DNA from: Streptomyces roseoverticillatus | GTDB taxonomy: Bacteria; Actinomycetota; Actinomycetes; Streptomycetales; Streptomycetaceae | Length of the DNA stretch: 64,000 nt | Reading direction: 5' to 3' | Assembly (NCBI RefSeq): GCF_000719265.1 | Contig: NZ_JOFL01000020.1 | Span: 1-64,000 of the forward strand | Shown: piece after piece, positions 8,189 through 14,647 of the stretch | How the letters are laid out: each line of letters starts with the position of its first letter | Numbering within the stretch: position 1 is the first letter of the stretch | The notes under the pieces: generated by a model | Seen by the model: only the letters and a program-made list of their open reading frames with translations | Told to the model about the DNA's origin: nothing | The model's database searches: none | Made by a program: the position numbers and the translations under genes

Positions 8189-10262
8189 GGGTCTCCTCCC
8201 TCACTCGCTCCAGGAGCCGGGCGCGGATGACGGTGCCGGTGCCGGGGCCGCTGACGATGGCGAGCTCGCCGCCCACCGCCTCGATGCGGTCGCGCATGCC
8301 GGTGAGGCCGGAGCCGCGGGTGGTCTCGGTGGGGAATCCGGCGCCGTCGTCGCGGACCTCCACCAGGAGCCGGCCGCCGCCGCGGGCCATGCGGATGGTG
8401 ACGTGCGTGGCCGCGGCGTGCTTGAGCACGTTGGTGAGGGCCTCGGAGACCAGGTAGAAGGCGGACTCTTCGACGTCGAGGGCGAACCGCACCCCGCCGA
8501 GGGTCTCCTCGCTGTGGACGGTGACGGGGATGGGCATGCGGCGGGCGCAGGAGGTCACGGCGGCCACGAGGCCCTGGTCGGTGAGGATCGGCGGGTGGAT
8601 GCCGTGGGCGAGCTCGCGCAGCTCGTCGATGACGCGGTAGGCGTCGTCCTGCATCTCGGTCAGGGCGGCGTCGATGTCGCCGCCGCGGCGCAGGCAGCTG
8701 CGGGCGAGGGCCAGTTTGGCGACGAGGGCGACGAGCTCCTGCTGGATGCCGTCGTGGAGGCGGCGTTCGATGCGGCGGCGCTCGGTGTCCTGGGCGTGGA
8801 CGATGCGGGCGCGGGAGGCGTCGAGCTCGGCCGCCTGGCGCTGGACCTCCTCGACGCGGGCGCAGAGCTCGGCGGCGAGACGGACATTGTGCACGGCGAG
8901 GGCGGCCGAGCGGGCCAGGGTCTCGCCGATGTCGTGGTCCTCGGGGGTGCAGCGGCCCTCGGCCTTCGGGCCGTACTCGATGATGCCCAGCACGTCCTCG
9001 CCGTAGAGGAGGGGGAATTCCCCGAGGGGCGGGCCGGGCCGCCCGCCGGCGCCGGGGGGCCGTGCCCCGGCCTCCCCCAGGGAGACGGGCAGGCCGTCGC
9101 CGCCGAGCCGGACGCGTACCCACTGCAGGTTCAGGCCCTCGTGCAGGCCGGTCGCGAGCCGGGGCGCGAGCCGGTCGAGGTCGTAGGCGTGCTCCAGGGT
9201 GGTGCCGAACTGGACGAGGAGCTCGAACCGGCTGAGGCGCTTGCCGAAGACGCGGCGCTCGGCGAGGGCGTTGAGCCGGGCGCGCAGTGGCTGGAAGAGG
9301 GCCGTGGCGACGACGGCGACGAGCAGGGACAGGCCCACCGGGAGGTACTGCCCGGCGGTGAGCCCGAGCGTCAGCGCCATCCCGAGGTACCAGCTGTTGA
9401 TGATGAGCCACAGGGAGCCGTAGACGGCCGAGCGGCGGATGACGAGGTCGACGCCGAGGAGCCGGTGACGGAAGGCGGCGTAGACGATGGCCAGGGAGAT
9501 CACCACGTAGGGCAGGGCACCCAGGACGGCGCCGGCGAAGTAGAGCACGCCCTGCTCGCCCTGCCAGGTGCGGAAGAGCCGGGAGGCGGCCCGGGCCAGG
9601 AGGAGGAGCGCGCCGGGGACGGCGAAGGGCAGGAGGGCGGCGATGTCGCGGCGGCCGGCCGCGGGGGCGCGCAGGCAGCGCAGCACGAGGAGGACGGCGC
9701 CGAGACCGGGCAGCCACGCCTCGGGGTAGTAGAAGACAACGTAGTGGACGGTGAGCTGGGTCATCCCGGTCAGCGGCAGCAGGGCGGGCAGGGCCAGCAG
9801 GCCCCAGAGGGCGCCGAGGACGCGGCGCTCCCACGGGAAGGCGTACCTGCCGTCGGGCAGCAGGGCGAGCAGCCGGACGACCAGGATGCCGACCGTCAGG
9901 TCGCAGATCTGGCTGAGGACCTGGAGGCCGTACTCCGCGGGCAGCTGCAGGGCGTGGGGCGTGGGGCGGAGGTTCCAGTCGAAGGCCCGGATCAGCAAAG
10001 TGGTGCTGTAGCGGATCGCAATGGACACCGAGAGCCAGGTGCCGATCAGCAGAAGTCGTTTTGCGACCGGACTTGTCGGCGCGTGCCACCATGTGAACAA
10101 ACCCGCGAAATAGCACGGGAGAACGGAACCCAGGATCCACGGCAGCGTATACCTGTTCTGCAACTGGGTGGTGCCGATGAGTGTCGCCCAGAGCATGCAC
10201 ACTCCGCCGCACACCGCGACGATGTGCATCCCCCGGTTTCTGGCCGCTGCCATAGGGGACAT
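8181..10262 (-). CDS. Membrane sensor histidine kinase (HisKA_3 / NarX-type)
   Basis: About 693 residues from ATG 10260-10262 (a second ATG three codons in, 10251-10253, is equally possible; neither has a clear Shine-Dalgarno). The N-terminal half holds about nine or ten hydrophobic segments to residue 300, followed by a GAF-like region around 330-450. The dimerisation segment has the phosphoacceptor His503 in RRIERRLHDGIQQELV, and an HATPase_c domain closes the protein (SEALTNVLKHA, DDGAGF, GSGLTGMRDR). It is coupled to the NarL-type regulator downstream. The ligand is unknown. It is divergent from the lanthipeptide radical SAM gene with about 200 bp between, so it could sense conditions for that locus, but nothing in the sequence proves this. 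Confidence 0.9.
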   Translation of the reverse strand: MSPMAAARNRGMHIVAVCGGVCMLWATLIGTTQLQNRYTLPWILGSVLPCYFAGLFTWWHAPTSPVAKRLLLIGTWLSVSIAIRYSTTLLIRAFDWNLRPTPHALQLPAEYGLQVLSQICDLTVGILVVRLLALLPDGRYAFPWERRVLGALWGLLALPALLPLTGMTQLTVHYVVFYYPEAWLPGLGAVLLVLRCLRAPAAGRRDIAALLPFAVPGALLLLARAASRLFRTWQGEQGVLYFAGAVLGALPYVVISLAIVYAAFRHRLLGVDLVIRRSAVYGSLWLIINSWYLGMALTLGLTAGQYLPVGLSLLVAVVATALFQPLRARLNALAERRVFGKRLSRFELLVQFGTTLEHAYDLDRLAPRLATGLHEGLNLQWVRVRLGGDGLPVSLGEAGARPPGAGGRPGPPLGEFPLLYGEDVLGIIEYGPKAEGRCTPEDHDIGETLARSAALAVHNVRLAAELCARVEEVQRQAAELDASRARIVHAQDTERRRIERRLHDGIQQELVALVAKLALARSCLRRGGDIDAALTEMQDDAYRVIDELRELAHGIHPPILTDQGLVAAVTSCARRMPIPVTVHSEETLGGVRFALDVEESAFYLVSEALTNVLKHAAATHVTIRMARGGGRLLVEVRDDGAGFPTETTRGSGLTGMRDRIEAVGGELAIVSGPGTGTVIRARLLERVREETRA

Positions 10263-10469
10263 TGTCCCGGGCCGCCGCCGGAGACGTCCAGAGAGGAAAT
10301 CCACCGTCGTGCATGGCGGAGAACCTCCATGCGGATTGGGGGGCGGCCGGGTGCCCCGGAAAGCCGCCGGGCAGCAGACTCGTGACATCGCATCAGGGAA
10401 TTCGAACGGGCCCGTCCGGGAATCGGCGGGTTCCTCCGCGGGATCTCCGAGAACGGGACGGTGGCTGCC

Positions 10470-11543
10470 ATGAGTCCTTCCTCCGGTCCAGAAGTGATCG
10501 TCTGGGACACCACCTACGCCTGTCCCCTGCGCTGCTCGCACTGCTACTCGGAGTCGGGGCGGCGCCCGTCCCGGCAGCTCGGCCCGCCGGACCTGCTCCG
10601 CGTGGCCGACGCCCTGATCTCCCTGGGACCGCGGGTCGTCGCCCTGTCCGGCGGCGAACCGCTCGTCGTCCGGGGACTCTTCGAGGTCGCGGCGCGGCTC
10701 CGTGACGCCGGCGTGAGGACGTCCGTCAACACCAGCGGCTGGGTGATGAACCGGCCCCTCGCCGAACGGCTCGCGGGCCACTTCGACGAGGTGATCGTCA
10801 GCCTCGACGGCGCGACGCCCGAGGTGCACGACCGCATCCGGGGCCGGGCCGGCTCCTTCCGCCGGGTGATGGCCGCGCTGGCCCTGCTGGACGAGGTGGC
10901 CGGGGAGCGCGCGGCCGCCGGCCGGGGGCGGCTGCGCTTCGGCATCGACTGCGTGGTGATCCGCAGTAATTTCGGGCAGCTGGAGGACTTCGCCGCCGGC
11001 ATCGCGCACCGCTTTCCTCATCTGAACACCCTCGCCTTCAATTCCGCCGTTCCCGAAGGGCTCGCCAGCCGCCCGGAATTCTGCCGCCGCGAACTCCTCG
11101 GCGACGCCCAGGTGGAGCAACTGACCAGCGACGGGCTGCGGGCCCGGCTGCGCGAGCTCGCTCCCCCGTCCGTCTCCGTCTTCACCACGGACAACTTCAA
11201 CCTCGTCATGCACCCCGAGCGGGTGGCGCGCCGCGCCGACACCCTGGTGATGCAGGTGGAGCCGGACGGCAGGGTGCGCGGGATCCCCGTCTACGAGGGA
11301 ACGGTCGGCAGCCTGCTGGAGGAGCCCGCGGCGCTGCTGTGGGAGCGCACCCTGGAACGGCTCCGCGACCCGTTCGTCGTGGAGACCCTGTCCTCGGTGC
11401 GCTCCATGCGGACCTGGGCGGAGGCGGTCCGGCGCATGGACCTCCGCTTCGCCTCCCCGGAAGACCTGCTGAGGATCGGCCGGCGCTCGGTCCGTACGAA
11501 TCCCCCGGAATTCGCCGAAGCGACCGATTCCGTGGCCGGCTGA
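10470..11543 (+). CDS. Radical SAM protein of the lanthipeptide locus
   Basis: 357 residues from ATG 10470, with GGGACGG seven bases upstream; a GTG three codons earlier (10461) is the alternative. The 4Fe-4S/SAM site is Cys18-x3-Cys22-x2-Cys25 in YACPLRCSHC, followed by the SGGEPL SAM-binding motif and the VNTSGW and VIVSLDGATPEVHD strands. Only isolated cysteines occur later, so there is no SPASM or twitch cluster. It stands 105 bp upstream of LanKC1 on the same strand, so it is probably a tailoring enzyme for the two precursor peptides. Reaction type (crosslink, epimerisation or other) cannot be told from sequence. Radical SAM enzymes are not part of standard class III lanthipeptide pathways. 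Confidence 0.87.
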   Translation: MSPSSGPEVIVWDTTYACPLRCSHCYSESGRRPSRQLGPPDLLRVADALISLGPRVVALSGGEPLVVRGLFEVAARLRDAGVRTSVNTSGWVMNRPLAERLAGHFDEVIVSLDGATPEVHDRIRGRAGSFRRVMAALALLDEVAGERAAAGRGRLRFGIDCVVIRSNFGQLEDFAAGIAHRFPHLNTLAFNSAVPEGLASRPEFCRRELLGDAQVEQLTSDGLRARLRELAPPSVSVFTTDNFNLVMHPERVARRADTLVMQVEPDGRVRGIPVYEGTVGSLLEEPAALLWERTLERLRDPFVVETLSSVRSMRTWAEAVRRMDLRFASPEDLLRIGRRSVRTNPPEFAEATDSVAG

Positions 11544-11584
11544 ATTCCGGGCCGCATTCCGCAGACCCCGGAGAGACCTAAGAC

Positions 11585-11632
11585 TTCCGAAGCCCCGACA
11601 TCCCGAAGTCCCGAAGCCTCGAAGTCCCGAAA
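11585..11632 (+). repeat. Six-copy 8-bp imperfect tandem repeat in the LanKC1 leader
   Basis: Six consecutive octamers close to TCCCGAAG fill the interval just before the GGAGG of LanKC1 (units start at 11585, 11593, 11601, 11609, 11617 and 11625). Two central units are identical. They lie in the untranslated leader between the radical SAM stop and the LanKC1 start. Confidence 0.75.
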
Positions 11633-11648
11633 GGAGGGGCCCGTCTTG

Positions 11649-14270
11649 ATGACGCTCAAGGACTACGACCGTTTCTACCGGGCCGACCCGGACTTCTTCG
11701 AATTCCCCGAGCGGCTCGCCGACACGGCCGGAAGGCTTTCCGCGGCCCTCGGCGAACCGCCGGCGGGCTGGGACCGTACGGACCGCGGCTGGTGGGTCGC
11801 GCTGCGGCCGCGAACGGTGCGCGTGCCCGCGCAGGGCTGGCGGATCCACGTCTCCGTGGCACTCCCGTACGTGGCACGCGCCGCGGAGATCGTCCGGGGC
11901 TTCTGCGTCCCGCGGGGCGTCCCCTTCGACGTCGTCCGCAGCCTCGACGCGGCCCGTGCGCTGGCCGGCGAGCACGCCGACCGGCTCACGTGCGGCGACC
12001 TGATGACGCTCCACCCCGCCGGCGAGACGCAGCTCGCGCAGACGCTCAACGAACTCGGCGCGCTGCTGGACGGGCTCCCGGGCCCGTACGTCCCGGGCGG
12101 TCTGCGCCACCGGGCCGGGCCGCTGTACGTGCGGTACGGCTCCTCCGGCGCGCTGCGGTGTCCCGAGCGGCCCGCCGCGTACGGGGCCGGGGACGAGCCG
12201 CGCCTGGTGCCCGCGCTGGAGCGCCCCGACGGCACGCTCGTCCCCGAGAACCGCCGCCCGGTCTTCCGCTGCCCGGACTGGGTCGCCCTGCCGGAGTTCC
12301 TGCGCCCGGACCTGGAGGCGCTGCACGCCGTTCCGGACGAGCCGCTCCCCTGCCGCGTGCGGCGGGCGCTGAAGGCCACCACCGGCGGCGGCACCTACCT
12401 GGCCGAGGACCGCGCCACCGGCACCCGCGTCGTCCTGCGCGAGGCCCGCCCCCACACCGGCCTCGACCAACGCGGCGACGACGCCGTCACCCGCCTGGAC
12501 CGGGAGCGCGCGGTCCTCGGCCGGCTGGCCGGGCTGGACTGCGTGCCGCGCGTCCTCGGCCACCACGTGCGGGCCGGGCACCACTTCCTCGTCCTGGAGC
12601 ACTTCGAGGGCCGCAGCCTGGCCGAAGCCGCGGCCGCCGCCTTCCCGCTGACCTCCGAGGCGCGGGCGGCCGAGGAGGCCGCCTCGTACGCGGACCGGTC
12701 CCTGGCCGTCGTGGCCCGGATCGCCGGCGCGCTCCGCGAACTCCACGCCCGGGGCGTGCGCCTCGGCGAGCTCAACCCGGACGACGTGCTCCTGCGCCCC
12801 GACGGGCGCGTCGCCCTGACCGCTCTTGCGACGGCCACGGACCTGGAGGACGACCGGGCCCCGGCCCTGGGCGAGGAGGGCTTCACGGCACCGCCCGGCC
12901 TCCGGGGCGCGGACGCCACCGCGTACCTGCTCGACGCCCTGCGCCTGTGGCTGCTCCTGCCCGTCCCGCACCGCAGCCCGGCGACCCTGCGCGTCCTCAC
13001 CGCGACCGCCGAGGAGCTGTACCCGCTGCCCGCGGGCTTCGGCGGCAGGCGGCTCGCGGGCCTGCTGCCCAAGCCCGCGGCGTACGGGGCGGCCCGGGAG
13101 GAGGACCACGCCGCGATGCTCGCCGCGGAGGACCTCGACTGGCCCGCCGTCCGGGACTCCCTGGTCGCCGGCATCCACGCCATGGCCACCCCGGAGCGCG
13201 AGGACCGGCTCTTCCCCGCCACGCCGGCCGGCCCGGACTCCCTCGGCGGCCACGCGTTCGGCCACGGCGCGGCCGGGGTCCTCTACGCCCTGCACCGCGT
13301 GGGGGCCGGCGTGCCGGACGCCTACGTCGCGTGGCTGGTGGCAGCCGCGGCACGCGACACCGATGCGCGGCCGGGCCTGTACGACGGGCTGCACGGCGTC
13401 GCGCTGGTCCTCGACCTGCTCGGCCGCCGGGACGAGGCCCTCGCCGTCCTCGCCCGCTGCCGCCCCGCCGAGGCCCGCGTGATCCGCCCGGACCTCGCCG
13501 GCGGCAAGGCGGGCATCGCCCTGAACCTGCTGCGGTTCGCGCGGATCACCGGGGACGCCGCGCTCCACGAGGACGCGCTGCGCACCGCCGGCGAACTCGC
13601 CGCGCTCGTCACGACCGGGCCGCTCACCGCCCGGCCCGGCGTGCCCCCGCCCTGCGGGCTGCTGCACGGGGCCGCCGGCATCGCCCTGCTCTTCCTGCAC
13701 CTGTACGAGGAGACGGGCGAGGCCCGCTGGCTCGATCTCGCCGACCGCGCGGTGGGGCACGACATCGACCGGTGCACCGTCGGGAAGGACGGCGCCCTCA
13801 CCCTGTTCGACGGCACGCACCACCTGCCGTACCTGCACGGCGGGAGCAGCGGGCTCGCGTTCCCGCTGCAAGGCCTGCTGCGGCACCGGCCCGGGGGCGC
13901 CGGGGCGGCGACGCTCGCCGCCGTCCGGGACACGTGCCGGGCACTGTACGTGCGCAACGCCGGGCTGCTGCGGGGGCGGGCGGGTGCGATCGCCACGCTG
14001 GCCGCACTGGACGGTCACGGGGGCCGGCCCGGTGCGGCCGTCCGCACCCAGGTCCGCCGCCTGGCCTGGTACGCGCACTCCTACCGCGGGCACCTCGCGT
14101 TCCCGGGCTTCCGGATGCTGCGCCTGTCGGCGGACCTGGCCACCGGGTCGGCGGGCGTGCTCCTGGCCCTGGGCTCCGCGTTCGAGGGGGACGCCGCGGC
14201 GGGGCGGGGTCCCGTCCTGCCGTACCTCGACCCGCGGCCGTTGCCCCGACGAGCCGAAGAGCGGAGGTGA
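11649..14270 (+). CDS. LanKC-like class III lanthipeptide synthetase with degenerate lyase and kinase sites (LanKC1)
   Basis: 873 residues, ATG 11649 after AGGAGGGGC. The fold order matches class III synthetases: lyase-like (1-200), kinase-like (235-490) and cyclase-like (520-860, with GLLHGAAGIALLFLHLYE and RLSADLATGSAGVLLAL). Aligned by eye to LanKC2, key residues are changed. In the lyase, Lys62 becomes Arg65, Lys91 becomes Asp94 and Lys114 becomes Asp117, while the His67 equivalent stays. In the kinase, the catalytic Asp of GDLQPGN becomes Glu374 in GELNPDD, its Asn becomes Asp379, and the metal-binding DFE becomes Ala-Leu-Ala (392-394). It is probably unable to phosphorylate or eliminate. 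Its stop lies in the GGAGGTGA site of the first precursor gene, so expression is coupled. Possible roles are leader binding, cyclisation or a scaffold for LanKC2. Confidence 0.88.
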   Translation: MTLKDYDRFYRADPDFFEFPERLADTAGRLSAALGEPPAGWDRTDRGWWVALRPRTVRVPAQGWRIHVSVALPYVARAAEIVRGFCVPRGVPFDVVRSLDAARALAGEHADRLTCGDLMTLHPAGETQLAQTLNELGALLDGLPGPYVPGGLRHRAGPLYVRYGSSGALRCPERPAAYGAGDEPRLVPALERPDGTLVPENRRPVFRCPDWVALPEFLRPDLEALHAVPDEPLPCRVRRALKATTGGGTYLAEDRATGTRVVLREARPHTGLDQRGDDAVTRLDRERAVLGRLAGLDCVPRVLGHHVRAGHHFLVLEHFEGRSLAEAAAAAFPLTSEARAAEEAASYADRSLAVVARIAGALRELHARGVRLGELNPDDVLLRPDGRVALTALATATDLEDDRAPALGEEGFTAPPGLRGADATAYLLDALRLWLLLPVPHRSPATLRVLTATAEELYPLPAGFGGRRLAGLLPKPAAYGAAREEDHAAMLAAEDLDWPAVRDSLVAGIHAMATPEREDRLFPATPAGPDSLGGHAFGHGAAGVLYALHRVGAGVPDAYVAWLVAAAARDTDARPGLYDGLHGVALVLDLLGRRDEALAVLARCRPAEARVIRPDLAGGKAGIALNLLRFARITGDAALHEDALRTAGELAALVTTGPLTARPGVPPPCGLLHGAAGIALLFLHLYEETGEARWLDLADRAVGHDIDRCTVGKDGALTLFDGTHHLPYLHGGSSGLAFPLQGLLRHRPGGAGAATLAAVRDTCRALYVRNAGLLRGRAGAIATLAALDGHGGRPGAAVRTQVRRLAWYAHSYRGHLAFPGFRMLRLSADLATGSAGVLLALGSAFEGDAAAGRGPVLPYLDPRPLPRRAEERR

Positions 14271-14276
14271 TTTCAG

Positions 14277-14372
14277 ATGGCGGAGATCCTGGACCTGCAG
14301 GAGCTGGAGGAGGAGAGCCCTGCCCTGTGGCCCTGCGCCAACAGCTCGCACAGCACGCTCGGCATGGCCTGA
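14277..14372 (+). CDS. Class III-type lanthipeptide precursor 1 (31 residues)
   Basis: Too short for normal gene finding. It follows the LanKC1 stop by 6 bp with GGAGGTGA as ribosome site. The peptide starts MAEILDLQELEEE, matching the ILxLQxLE leader motif recognised by LanKC enzymes. The likely core is SPALWPCANSSHSTLGMA (residues 14-31), with one cysteine (20) and Ser/Thr at 14, 23, 24, 26 and 27. The standard labionin pattern Ser-x2-Ser-x(2-5)-Cys is absent; instead Cys20-x2-Ser23-x2-Ser26 gives the reverse order. A Ser14-Cys20 lanthionine is the other simple option. No protease site or processing gene is evident. Confidence 0.85.
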   Translation: MAEILDLQELEEESPALWPCANSSHSTLGMA

Positions 14373-14429
14373 CGGGCCGTGCGGACGCCCGGCCGTGGCC
14401 GGAAACCCCGCCGGGAGGAGGTGAAGAAC

Positions 14430-14525
14430 ATGTCGGAGATCCTGGAGCTGCAGGAGCTGGAGGAGGAGACCCCTTCCGTGTGGCCCTGCGCCAACAGCTA
14501 CGAGAGCGCCCGCGGCGCCGCCTGA
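14430..14525 (+). CDS. Class III-type lanthipeptide precursor 2 (31 residues)
   Basis: A paralogue of precursor 1 of identical length, starting 57 bp after its stop, with GGGAGGAGGTGA upstream. The leader is MSEILELQELEEE and the core TPSVWPCANSYESARGAA. Conserved between the two cores are Ser/Thr14, Pro15, Trp18-Pro19-Cys20-Ala21-Asn22-Ser23, Ser26 and Gly29. The tail positions vary, as expected for products that share one scaffold. Only one cysteine is present, so at most one thioether or labionin-type ring can form per peptide unless two peptides join. Both cores could be substrates of the radical SAM enzyme, perhaps at the invariant Trp or Cys. Confidence 0.87.
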   Translation: MSEILELQELEEETPSVWPCANSYESARGAA

Positions 14526-14558
14526 CGCACCGCTGACAGCAGCGCTCGCCCGTAAGGA

Positions 14559-14589
14559 CTGCCGGCCGCGGGCTGCCCGCGGCCGGCAG
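14559..14589 (+). terminator. Perfect hairpin between the precursor genes and LanKC2
   Basis: Two 15-base arms beginning CTGCCGGCCGCGGGC pair perfectly around a single T; in practice 13 pairs with a 5-base loop. No T-run follows. It lies 34 bp after the second precursor stop and 58 bp before LanKC2. Such a site would cap and stabilise the short precursor transcript while letting some polymerase through, a common way to make more precursor than enzyme. Confidence 0.7.
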
Positions 14590-14647
14590 GCGGGAGAAGG
14601 CACCGGCACACCACACGAACCAGGGCCCACCGGGAGGAGAAGGTCGC

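Noticed and set aside
8181..14630. A 2149-codon open frame on the minus strand running through the lanthipeptide locus
   Set aside because: Only the part up to about 10262 is a real gene (sensor kinase). The rest is an open frame produced by GC-rich codons of LanKC1 and others on the plus strand.
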